Part shown: one piece after another, positions 38,675-48,489 of the stretch
How positions within the stretch are numbered: the stretch's first letter is position 1
Layout: each line of letters opens with the position of its first letter
Assembly: GCA_964036045.1 (NCBI GenBank)
Contig: OZ038385.1
Span: 1,178,001-1,242,000 of the forward strand
Direction of reading: 5' to 3'
DNA length: 64,000 nucleotides
DNA from: Eutreptiella sp. 'Long Island Sound 2002'
Taxonomy: Eukaryota; Euglenozoa; Euglenophyceae; Eutreptiales; Eutreptiaceae
Notes under the pieces: generated by a model
What the model saw: the letters and a program-made list of their open reading frames with translations, nothing else
Told to the model about the DNA's origin: nothing
Database searches by the model: none
Position numbers and translations under genes: made by a program

Positions 38675-39907
38675 TCAGTGTCGTGCCGTGGGCAGTGCCG
38701 TGCGGTGCTCTGCGGGGGGGAGGGGGGGAGGGGGTGGGGGGCCGGCTGTGGCGTCAGCCCCGTACGGGCGGGGGCCGGCGGCCATCGATCGGCATTGGGA
38801 GGGGAGGCGGGGGAGCCACGTGGCCCACGCGTCGCGCCACAGCTCCCAGTCTGGGTCGGGGCTCAGGTCCCTGGGCCCCCGGGGGTCGTCAGGTGGTGCC
38901 GGGGGGAGCCGCACTAGGTGGACCCCCGTAACGGCGGTGACCTCCTGTTTTCGCAGGAAGGTGTGTACCCCGTCCCGCGCCGCGGGCGCCGGGAGGGGGG
39001 GGCGGGGCACGGGTGCTGCCCCATAGAGGTGGGTGGGGGTGATCCCCAGGACCCGTTCCGGGTCCCCGCGGGTCGCGACGACGAGGAGGAGCAGGGGGGT
39101 GCCAGGGCACTCTTGCCAGAGGACCTGCCCCCTGTGGTGGGCACCCCTGGTTCTGGAGAGGGGGGGGGACAGGTCTGGGTTGGCCCAGCCGCGGGGCGTG
39201 TGCGTCGCCGGCGGGAGGGCGCGGCACCAGGTGGGCTCCCTGGGGAACGCCTCGCATACGATGGCGTACGGAGGGGTTGGCCTGGTGCCGTCGTACACCG
39301 GGTTGGTCGACCGGGGGCGGGCGGGCGCCTCTTCCGCGCCTTCCATGAACACCGTCCTTTCGCCCACCTCCAGGTCCTTGTCCGGTGGGTGTAGAAGGTG
39401 CAGCGCCGCATCCAGCTCGGACACTCCCCCCGGGTATGTGGCCCGCGCCTGGTTCAGGTACGGGGCCGTGTCCCCGGGATAGCGTGTCCTGGGGGCGTGC
39501 AGCAGGGCTGGGGCGCTGCTGCGGAGGGACATGGCAGACCCCGCTCCCGTCAGCCGCAGGGTGTCCCCCATGGACAGGGGCTGGCCCGACCGGTTGGACT
39601 CGTGCCACTCCATCCAGTGCCCGTAGAGGGCCACCTCCGGGCTGATGAGCCCCGGCTGGATGGCGTTCACGATCCGGTGCATCGCCGGGAGCAGCGTAGG
39701 GGCCCCTGCTCTGTTCAGGGCGCGGACGGCCGGGAGGGCGGTCTCGTTGAGGAAAGCCCTCGCACTGCCCGTCAGGTCACGCCGTGCGGCAGCGTGCGCC
39801 TCGTGCGCCTCCGCCACCGCGTCCGCCACTAGGCCCCGGACGGTCGCCTCCTGTGCTTTGCGGCAGGCCCTGGTGTGTCCAGGCCCATCCCCCCGTCGGC
39901 GTGGCAT
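38675..39907 (-). CDS. LINE ORF1-like protein, N-terminal domain
   Basis: 410 residues beginning MPRRRGDGPGH at 39,907. Helical segments include VRALNRAGAPTLLPAMHRIV and ALYGHWMEWHESNRSG. A long globular stretch contains GQVLWQECPGTPLLLLVVAT and DWELWRDAWATWLPRLPSQC. No catalytic motif is recognised. It lies upstream of the poly-His ORF in the same orientation, separated by a low-complexity region. Its order parallels 27,566-28,592 on the plus strand. An RNA-binding or particle role is inferred only from position. Confidence 0.55.
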   Translation of the reverse strand: MPRRRGDGPGHTRACRKAQEATVRGLVADAVAEAHEAHAAARRDLTGSARAFLNETALPAVRALNRAGAPTLLPAMHRIVNAIQPGLISPEVALYGHWMEWHESNRSGQPLSMGDTLRLTGAGSAMSLRSSAPALLHAPRTRYPGDTAPYLNQARATYPGGVSELDAALHLLHPPDKDLEVGERTVFMEGAEEAPARPRSTNPVYDGTRPTPPYAIVCEAFPREPTWCRALPPATHTPRGWANPDLSPPLSRTRGAHHRGQVLWQECPGTPLLLLVVATRGDPERVLGITPTHLYGAAPVPRPPLPAPAARDGVHTFLRKQEVTAVTGVHLVRLPPAPPDDPRGPRDLSPDPDWELWRDAWATWLPRLPSQCRSMAAGPRPYGADATAGPPPPPPLPPAEHRTALPTARH

Positions 39908-40044
39908 GGTACTGCGGGCTCTGCAAAGGGCGGCGGCGGGTGGGGTTCAGGGCGCGAACACGTGCGACAGGTGCGCAACGGATGTGGGGTCCCGCAGGTG
40001 CACGCGGATCCACAGAAGGGCAGCGCCCGCGGGGCCCGCGCGTT

Positions 40045-40700
40045 CGCACACACACACGCAAAGAACACGCCGGAACTACCAGAAGGGCAACCGGACCGAG
40101 CACGCGGAACGCACAGACCGCGTGCAATGGCGTACCAGCGAGCGAGGGTAAGGGACACCCGGACAGGAAGGCCCGCCACACGCAGCGCGGGACACGCGGG
40201 GCGGGAAGGGGGAAACGAGAGAGATACAACACCAGGTACCGGCCCGAACCCCCCGAACCGGCCGAGAGCGCCGCACACCCACGGACGGGGCACTGCACCC
40301 GCCAAGGCAGCAGTGGCGCACTGCGCCACGCCTCAACCCCTAGGCTAGGCAGCCTCCGCGCCAGCCCGAGGGGGTCCCACTGGCGACAAGCCAGTAGCAC
40401 GGGCCCGGCAGCGCCGGCGCCCCCGGCGACCACGCATTAGGGGGGCGACGCAGTGGGTAAGCGCCCGCAGCCATGGCTGCCAATTGATGCACTGCCCGGG
40501 GAGTGGCGAAACGGGGAAGCCGGGGAAGGACGGGGCTCCGAGCCCTGTGAACCCGGGGGACTCCGCCACCAGGCAGGAGGTGCGTCTTGGAGGGCCCCCC
40601 ACTAGGACCCTTTTGGGAGGATATCACCTGGCCCGACCAGGTGGCCCCCCGGAACCGAAAGGCGTCTAGTACCCGCAAAATCAAACCTCAAACCTCAAAC
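40045..40700 (+). mobile_element. 5'-truncated LINE 3' end (copy C)
   Basis: Matches 59,440-60,090 (plus) and the reverse complement of 33,767-34,440. Ends in ATCAAACCTCAAACCTCAAACC at about 40,680-40,700. Copies B and C face each other as inverted ends. Confidence 0.8.
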
Positions 40701-41983
40701 CCCACGTGCATGTGCACCGGGGTCTCCACCGGGCCGCCGCATAGGAGGCACGGTTGTGGGAGGACGGCGACGCCGGAGAGCCGCTCGTTACGGACGCGGA
40801 GCCTGCGCTGCACCGGTGTGTGGCCGTCTCTGGCCCGCAGCGCCCGGCGGTTGGTGGCCGTCGCGCTGAGGTCTCGGGCGTGGACATGGGCTGTGGCGTG
40901 GGCCGCGCCCAAAGGTGTGTGTCCTCGGTGCGTCAGCGCATTGTCCGTCTGCGCCCGCTGCGCGACCTCGCCGAGCGCCCGCATCGTGGGGGGCCGTAGA
41001 TCGAGGTGGCGGTCACGGCCGGCGACAATGAGTTGGGCGTGGCCAGGGTCCGGGGGCGTGTTCTGCAGGACGGTGTCCTGGGACACCGCCCAGTCCGCCT
41101 TGTGCAGTAGCGCGTCACTGTGGTGCGAGGTGGCTCGGACGTACCAGAACGGGTGCCTGGCGTGTCGCCCTTGCGCGCACAGGCCGTCCCAGAGCCAACG
41201 TAGGGGCATCTGGTTGACCACCTTCGCCGCGCCCGCGGGGACCCCCGTGGTCCGCTCGCGATCTGCGTGTCGCAGGAGGTGGAGGATGACTTCGGCGTCC
41301 ACCCTGTTGACCCATGGTCGGTGGGCGCCGTATTGTAGGGGCAGGGAGGCGGCCACCCCCTCCCTGTCGGGCACCGTGCCCGAGATGGCCACCGCCCACG
41401 TGCGGGTGAGATCGGCGGCGAGAGCGACGCTGGTGGCGTGTTTGCAGGGTCCGCCCCCTGACGCGTCGGAAGAGGTGTGGCCCCAGGCCTCCGGGATCCA
41501 GTAGTACCCGGTGGGGCTGAGCCAACCCGCGTTGAGGTCGGCGGAGTGCCACCGGACGTCGGGGTGGCTGGGGGTCAGTTGGTCCACGCTCAGCGCCCTG
41601 GTGTTGCCGGGGCTGATCGCCGGGTGGTCGTGCAGCCGGATTTCTGCTCCGGCGAACCTGCTTGCCCAGGACCGAAGTACTGTCACATGTTCCTTGAGCC
41701 ACGCCGGGCCTCCGCGCTGGTGCACCACCAGGTGTCCCGTGTCCTCCGGCTGGTCCTCTGGCGCGTGCAGTGCCATGTGTGGGTCGTGCGGCACCCCCGT
41801 AGCTACCAGCAGGGCCGTGCCACGGGGGAGTCCACGGGGCTTGGGCTGGCCCGCCCCCATCTGCACTATTACCCACTGGTCTGGAGCTGCGCTTGCCCCG
41901 CCGCTCGGGTGCATTGGTCGTCCGTGGTCACCAACCACAGCGGCGTTGGTGCGTGGGGCCGGGGGCGCAGGGGCTCGGGCCAC
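40701..41983 (-). pseudogene. LINE ORF2 C-terminal region with zinc-finger remnant
   Basis: The frame encodes about 430 residues, ending where copy C begins. Near the end CLLCGGPVETPVHMH looks like the start of the CxxC...H zinc finger common at LINE ORF2 C-termini; the last ligand is lost at the junction. A stretch around TDNALTHRGHTPLGAAHATA vaguely resembles the last RNase H motif, but I cannot confirm RNase H. Upstream, the frame connects by a shift near 41,890 to the sequence duplicated at 47,562-47,887, so it belongs to the LINE whose RT is at 48,486-49,994. Confidence 0.6.
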
Positions 41984-42309
41984 GCCACATCCGCGTTAGG
42001 CTCTTGGTGCTCGCTTTCCGGGAGTACGTCGTGGAGGATGTACATGAGGGCTGCCGGCGGGTGGTACGCTACCCCCCGCGTGGGGGGGGACAGGCTGCCC
42101 CGGCGGCGGTAGCGCCCGACGTGGAGGTGCAGGCTGTCCGGGGTCACCTGTGGGCCGGTGTGGGCGTCCTGCTTAGCCCTCGTGGGGTGGACGAGTCTCA
42201 GGCGGGGGTCCGGTGTGCCGGTGGTGTGGAAGAGGTGGACCAAGGCGTCGCGCCACCCGGGGTGGTTGGTGGGCTCCTGCTCGCGGCGGCAATAGTGGAG
42301 CTGTTCATC
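41984..42309 (-). repeat. Left copy of a 326-bp direct duplication in LINE ORF2
   Basis: Matches 47,562-47,887 with only a few differences. On the minus strand both encode EQEPTNHPGWRDALVHLF and on to EPNADV. The two copies flank the minisatellite-bearing insert. Confidence 0.88.
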
Positions 42310-42315
42310 GGGCAG

Positions 42316-43062
42316 GACTCCCCATCCCCCCAGGACGGGTGTGCCCGGTTCTACGTCCCCACAAGCCCAGCAGGAAACTCCGACCACCCCCTGGGCTGGA
42401 CTCCCCATCCCCCCAGGCCGGTGTGCCCGGCTGTCCGTCCCCGCAGACCCTGCAGGAAACTCCGACCACCCCCTGGGCTGGACTCCCCGTCCCCCCAGGC
42501 CGGTGTGCCCGGTTCTACGTCCCCACAGGCCCTGCAGGACGCTCCGACCACCCCCTGGGCAGGACTCCCCATCCCCCCAGGCCGGTGAACCCGGTTGTCC
42601 ATCCCCGAAGGCCCTGCGAAAACTCCGGCCACCCGCTGGGCTGGACTCCCCGTCCCCCCAGGCCGGTGTGCCCGGTTCTACGTCCCCACAGGCCCTGCAG
42701 GATGCTCCGATCACCCCCTGGGCAGGACTCCCCGTCCCCCCAGGCCGGTGGGCCCGGTTGTCCATCCCCGCAGGCCCTGCAGGAAACTCCGACCACCCCC
42801 TGGGCGGGACTCCCCATCCCCCCAGGCCGGTGTGCCCGGTTCTACGTCCCCACAGGCCCTGCAGGACGCTCCGACCACCCCTCGGGCAGGACTCCCCATC
42901 CCCCCGGGCCGGTGGGCCCAGTTGTCCATCCCCGCGGGCCCTGCAGGAAACTCCGACCACCCCCTGGGCTGCACTCCCCATCCCCCCAGGCCGGTGTGCC
43001 CGGTTCTACGTCCCCAGGAGCCCTGCAGGACACTCCGACCACCTCCTGGGCTGGACTCCCCA
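42316..43062 (+). repeat. Minisatellite of nine 83-bp units
   Basis: Units begin GACTCCCC(A/G)TCCCCCCAGG at 42,316, 42,399, 42,482, 42,565 and so on, each with CGGTGTGCCCGG, CCCTGCAGGA and TCCGACCACCCCCTGGGC. The total is almost exactly 9 x 83 bp. It leaves all minus-strand frames largely open. Confidence 0.92.
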
Positions 43063-43069
43063 CTGCCCC

Positions 43070-46000
43070 CAGGCAGCGAAGCGGTGCATTGCAGGAGTTG
43101 CACTGCCCACTGCTCCCAGGCAGTGAGGCAGTGCATTGCAGGTGTTGCACTGCCCACTGCCCCCAGGCAGTGGGGCAGTGTATTGCAGGCGTTCTACTGC
43201 CCACTGCCCCCAGGCAGTGAGGCAGTGCATCGCAGGAGTTGCAGTGCCCACTCCTCCCAGGCAGTGAGGCGGTGTATTGCGGGAGTTCCACTGCCCACTG
43301 CCCCCAGGCAGTGAGGCAGCGCATTGCAGGAGTTGCGCTGCCCACTGCCCCCAGGCATTGGGGCAGAGCATTGCAGGAGTTCCACTGCCCACTGCCCCCA
43401 GGCAGTGAGGCAGTGCATTGCAGGAGTGGCACTGCCTACTGCCCGAGGACAGTGAGGCAGTGCATTGCAGGAGTTGCACTGCCCACTGCCCCCAGCTAGT
43501 GAGGCAGTGCATTGCAGGAGCTGCACTGCCCACTGCCCCCAGGCAGTGCGGCAGTGGATTGCAGGAGTGGCACTGCCCACTGCCCCCAGGCAGTGAGGCA
43601 GTGCATTGCAGGAGTTGCACTGCCCACTGCCCCCAGCCAGTGAGGCAGTGCAATGCAGGAGCTGCACTGCCCACTGCCCCCAGGCAGTGGGGCAGTGCAA
43701 TGCAGGAGTTCCACTGCCCACTGTTCCCAGGCAGTGCGGCAGTGGATTGCAGGAGTGGCACTGCCCACTGCCCCCAGGCAGCGGGGCAGAGCATTGCAGG
43801 AGTTCCACTGCCCGCTGCCCCCGGGCAGTGAGGCAGTGCATTGCAGGAGTTGCACTGCCCACTGTTCCCACGCAGTGAGGCGGTGTATTGCGGGAGTTCC
43901 ACTGCCCACTGCCCCCGGGCAGTGGGGCAGTGCATTGCAGGAGTTGCACTGCCCACTGCCCCCAGCCAGTGAGGCAGTGCATTGCAGGAGCTGCACTGCC
44001 CACTGCCCCCAGGCAGTGAGGCGGTGTATTGCGGGAGTTCCACTGCCCACTGCCTCCAGGCAGTGAGGCAGCGCATTGCAGGAGTTGCGCTGCGCACTGC
44101 CCCCAGGGAATGGCGCAGAGCATTGCAGGAATTCCACTGCCCACTGCCCCCAGGCAGTGAGGCAGTGCATTGCAGGAGTGGCACTGCCTACTGCCCGAGG
44201 GCAGTGCGGCAGTGCATTGCAGGAGTTGCACTGCCCACTGCCCCCAGCCAGTGAGGCAGTGCATTGCAGGAGCTGCACTGCCCACTGCCCCCAGGGCAGT
44301 GGGGCAGTGGATTGCAGGAGTGGCACTGCCCACTGCCCCCAGGCAGTGAGGCAGTGCATTGCAGGAGTTGCACTGCCCACTGTTCCCAGGCAGTGAGGCA
44401 GTGCTTTGCAGGAGTTGCACTCTCCACTGCCCCCAGGCAGTGAGGCAGTGCATTGCAGGAGTTGCACTGCCCACTCCTCCCGGGCAGTGAGGCGGTGTAT
44501 TGCGGGAGTTCCACTGCCCACTGCCTCCAGGCAGTGAGGCAGCGCATTGCAGGAGTTGCGCTGCCCACTGCCCCCAGGCAGTGGCGCAGAGCATTGCAGG
44601 AATTCCACTGCCTACTGCCCCCAGGCAGTGAGGCAGTGCATTGCAGGAGTGGCACTGCCTACTGCCCGAGGGCAGTGAGGCAGTGCATTGCAGGAGTTGC
44701 ACTGCCCACTGCCCCCAGCCAGTGAGGCAGTGCATTGCAGGAGCTGCACTGCCCACTGCCCCCAGGCAGTGCGGCAGTGGATTGCAGGAGTGGCACTGCC
44801 CACTGTTCCCAGGCGGTGAGGCAGTACATTGCAGGAGTTGCACTGCCCACTGCCCCCAGCCAGTGAGGCAGTGCAATGCAGGAGCTGCACTGCTCACTGC
44901 CCCCAGGCGATGGGGCAGTGCAATGCAGGAGTTCCACTGCCCACTGTTCCCAGGCAGTGCGGCAGTGGATTGCAGGAGTGGCACTGCCCACTGCCCCCAG
45001 GCAGTGGGGCAGAGCATTGCGGGAGTTCCACTGCCCGCTGCCCCCAGGCAGTGAGGCAATGCATTGCAGGAGTTGCACTGCCCACTGTTCCCAGGCAGTG
45101 AGGCGGTGTATTGCAGGAGTTGCACTGCCCACTCCTCCCGGGCAGTCAGGCGGTGTATTGCGGGAGTTCCACTGCCCACCGCCCCCAGGCAGTGAGGCAG
45201 CGCATTGCAGGAGTTGCGCTGCCCACTGCCCCCAGGCAGTGGGGCAGAGCATTGCAGGAGTTCCACTGCCCACTGCCCCCAGGCAGTGAGGCAGTGCATT
45301 GCAGGAGTGGCACTGCCTACTGCCCGAGGGCAGTGAGGCAGTGCATTGCAGGAGTTGCACTGCCCACTGCCCCCAGCCAGTGAGGCAGTGCATTGCAGGA
45401 GCTGCACTGCCCACTGCCCCCAGGCAGTGGGGCAGTGCGTTGCAGGAGTGGCACTGCCCCCTGCCCCCAGGCAGTGAGGCAGTGCATTGCAGGTGTTGCA
45501 CTGCCCACTGCTCCCAGGCAGTGAGACGGTGTATTGCGGGAGTTCCACTGCCCACTCCTGCCAGGCAGTGAGGCAGCGCATTGCAGGAGTTGCACTGCCC
45601 ACTGCCCCCAGGCAGTGGGGCAGAGCATTGCAGGAGTTCCACTGCCCACTGCCCCGAGGCAGTGAGGCAGTGCATTGCAGGAGTGGCACGGCCTGCTGCC
45701 CGAAGGCAGTGAGGCAGTGCATTGCAGGAGTTGCACTGCCCACTGCCCCCAGCCAGTGAGGCAGTGCATTGCAGGAGCTGCACTGCCGACTGCCCCCAGG
45801 CAGTGCGGCAGTGGATTGCAGGAGTGGCACTGCCCACTGCCCCCAGGCAGTGAGGCAGTGCATTGGAGGAGCTGCACTGCCCACTGCCCCCAGGCAGTGC
45901 GGCAGTGGATTGCAGGAGTGGCACTGCCCACTGCGCCCAGGCAGTGAGGCAGTGCATTGCAGGAGTTGCACTGCCCACTGTTCCCAGGCAGTGAGGCAGT

Positions 46001-47265
46001 GCATTGCAGGAGTTGCACTGTCCACTGCCCCCAGGCAGTGAGGCAGTGCATTGCAGGAGTTGCACTGCCCACTCCTCCCGGGCAGTGAGGCAGTGCATTG
46101 GAGGAGTTGCGCTGCCCACTGCCCCCAGGCAGTGAGGCAGTGCATTGCGGGAGTTCCACTGCCCACTGCCCCCAGGCAGTGAGGCGGTGCATTGCAGGAG
46201 TTCCACTGCCCACTGCCCCCAGGCAGTGAGGCAGTGCATTGCAGCAGTTGCACTGTCCACTGCCCCCAGGCAGTGAGGCAGTGCATCGCAGGAGTTGCAC
46301 TGTCCACTGCCCCCAGGCAGTGAGGCAGTGCATTGCAGGAGTTGCACTGCCAACTGCCCGAGGGCTGTGAGGCAGTGCATTGCAGAAGTTGCACTGCCCA
46401 CTGCCCCCAGGCAGTGGGGTAGTGCATTGCAGGAGTACCACTGCCCACTGCCCCAGAGCAGTGAGGCAGTGCATTGCAGGAGTTGCACTGCCCACTGCCC
46501 CAGGGCAGTGAGGCAGTGCATTGCAGGAGTTGCACTGCCAACTGCCCCAGGGCAGTGAGGCGGTGCATTGCAGAAGTTGCACTGCCCACTGCCCCCAGGC
46601 AGTGGGGTAGTGCATTGCAGGAGTACCACTGCCCACTGCCCCAGGGCAGTGAGGCAGTGCATTGCAGGAGTTGCACTGCCCACTGCCCCAGGGCAGTGAG
46701 GCAGTGCATTGCAGGAGTTGCACTGCCAACTGCCCCAGGGCAGTGAGGCGGTGCATTGCAGAAGTTGCACTGCCCACTGCCCCCAGGCAGTGGGGTAGTG
46801 CATTGCAAGAGTACCACTGCCTACTGCCCCAGGGCAGTGAGGCAGTGCATTGCAGGATTTGCACTGTCCACTGCCCCCAGGCAGTGAGGCAGTGCATTGC
46901 AGGAGTTGCACTGCCCAGTGCCCCAGGGAAGTCAGGCAGTGCATTGCAGGAGTTGCGCTGCCCCCTGCCCCCAGGCAGTGAGGCAGTGCATTGCGGGAGT
47001 TCCACTGCCAACTGCCCCAGGGCAGTGAGGCAGAGCATTGCAGGAGTTGCGCTGCCCACTGCCCCCAGGCAGTGAGGCAGTGCATTGCAGGAGTTGCACT
47101 GTCCACCGCCCCCCGGCAGTGAGGCAGTGGATTGAAGGAGGTCCACTGCCCACTGCCCCCCGGCAGTGAGGCAGTGTGTTGCAGGAGGTCCACTGCCCAC
47201 TGCGCCCAGGCAGTGGGGCAGTGCATTGAAGGAGGTCCACTGCCCACTGCGCCCAGGCAGTGAGC
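43070..47265 (+). repeat. Minisatellite of about 89 units of 47 bp
   Basis: The unit is CAGTGAGGCAGTGCATTGCAGGAGTTGCACTGCCCACTGCCCCCAGG with point variants (the full unit spans for example 43,408-43,454). Two inverted repeats alternate: GGCAGTGCA/TGCACTGCC around a 10-nt loop, and CACTGCC/GGCAGTG around 4 nt. The repeat has no stop codon in any minus-strand frame, so open frames of up to 1,207 codons are artefacts. Variants such as TTGCAGGAGCTGC, GGCAGTGGGGC and GCCAGTGAGG form higher-order patterns. Confidence 0.95.
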
Positions 47266-47561
47266 AACAGTGCAGCAGGGCACACACAGTGCAGTGTGAT
47301 GCAGAGCACCAAGCAGTGCGGCACCACACAGAAGGCACAGGTGGTGCAGCGCGTCACGCAGGGTGCAGTGGGCAAATGAGACCCTGTGTGACTGCGCGCA
47401 GGCGTTGGCAAGGCGGTGTCGGCCAAGTGCGAGAGTGCACTGGTCCGGCTAAGCCACAACACACTTACATACAGCGCACACACAACACACACAGCCCAGC
47501 CCGCTTACCTTTACCCGTGGGTAGACATCCCGGCCTGTGCCTTTTGGTAACAGCGCCTTCG
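47266..47561. other. Short non-repeated remainder of the insert
   Basis: Between the 47-bp array and the right copy of the 326-bp duplication. No gene seen. ACACACAACACACACAG microsatellite-like text at about 47,485. Confidence 0.4.
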
Positions 47562-47887
47562 GCACATCCGCGTTAGGCTCTCGGTGCTCGGTTTCCGGGA
47601 GTACGTCGTGGAGGATGTACATGAGGGCTGCCGGCGGGTGGTACGCTGCCCCCCGCGTGGGGGGGGACAGGCTGCCCCGGCGGCGGTAGCCCCCGACGTG
47701 GAGGTGCAGGCTGTCCGGGGTCACCTGTGGGCCGGTGTGGGCGTCCTGCTTAGCCCTCGTGGGGTGGACGAGTCTCAGGCGGGGGTCCGGTGTGCCGGTG
47801 GTGTGGAAGAGGTGGACCAAGGCGTCGCGCCACCCGGGGTGGTTGGTGGGTTCCTGCTCGCGGCGGCAATAGTGGAGGTGTTCATCG
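47562..47887 (-). repeat. Right copy of the 326-bp direct duplication
   Basis: Partner of 41,984-42,309. Together they delimit the insert that carries both minisatellites. Coding continuity with 47,888-48,489 shows this copy is the original left neighbour of the LINE ORF. Confidence 0.88.
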
Positions 47888-48489
47888 GCGCATTGGTTGA
47901 GGCATTCCCGCACCGCCGTCGGCCACGGGTCATCGTTGTCGGGGAAGGGGTGGCGTGGCCCGTGGTGCCCATGCTACGGCGTTGTGTGCGGCACCGTCAG
48001 GCGGCACGTGTCGCGGTGTCGTAGCTTGACGGTGCGCAGCGTGACGATGTTGGCCGGTGGGGACTGTAGTTGGACGTGGGCCGCCCTGGGGCACGCGATG
48101 GGGTTGTACAGCCCGACTCCCAGGGCGGCCAGGGCCCGGGGTATGCGGTGGACCCAGTCACCCCCCGCTAGAGTTGCGAACTCTGGGACGGGGTAGTGCA
48201 CCTCGGGACATATTCTGTGCGCGCAGGCCATTTCCCAGCACATCTTTGTGACCTCGGCGCGCACGGAAGTTGAGCGGTGGTGGACGAGTGTACCCACGAG
48301 GGCCACCGCTGCCTGCTGGCACCGCGTTGCCACCCGTGTGAGCCCCAGGGTCCGGTCATCCTGCAGGCTGTCCCGCGAGGCGTCGAAGGCGTACCGCGCC
48401 CTGTCCTTCGCGACCTGGACCGTGATGTGGTCCAGGTGGCGCGCAGTGTCGGAGTCGTCGGCGATGAAAGGGGCGACATACTGTGTCAT
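47562..48489 (-). pseudogene. LINE ORF2 region downstream of reverse transcriptase
   Basis: The frame starts ATG at 48,489, which overlaps the stop of the RT frame as ATGA (48,486-48,489). It reads TQYVAPFIADDSDTARHLD and on to VHHRSTSVRAEVTKMCWEMA, meets one in-frame TAG at 47,974-47,976, and continues to the right copy of the duplication. Coding then jumps across the minisatellite insert to 41,983. The ATGA overlap may be a real stop-restart junction as known in some LINEs, or a frameshift mutation. Function is unknown; it is likely the connector between RT and the C-terminal zinc finger. Confidence 0.6.

Larger units (their letters stand above)
33767..39990 (-). mobile_element. GC-rich LINE-like element, reverse orientation (copy B)
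   Basis: On the minus strand the 3' end at 33,767 is tandem CCTCAAA-type units; the 3' region to about 34,900 matches copies A, C and D. ORF1-like genes lie at 39,907-38,675 and 38,038-36,665. Between 36,600 and 34,900 the plus strand is full of G runs and I see no reverse transcriptase, so ORF2 is missing or deleted. The 5' end is near 39,990. Confidence 0.6.

Noticed and set aside
43194-46817. A 1,207-codon open frame on the minus strand
   Set aside because: It is produced by the 47-bp minisatellite, which lacks stops in all minus-strand frames; several other long frames overlap it in other phases.
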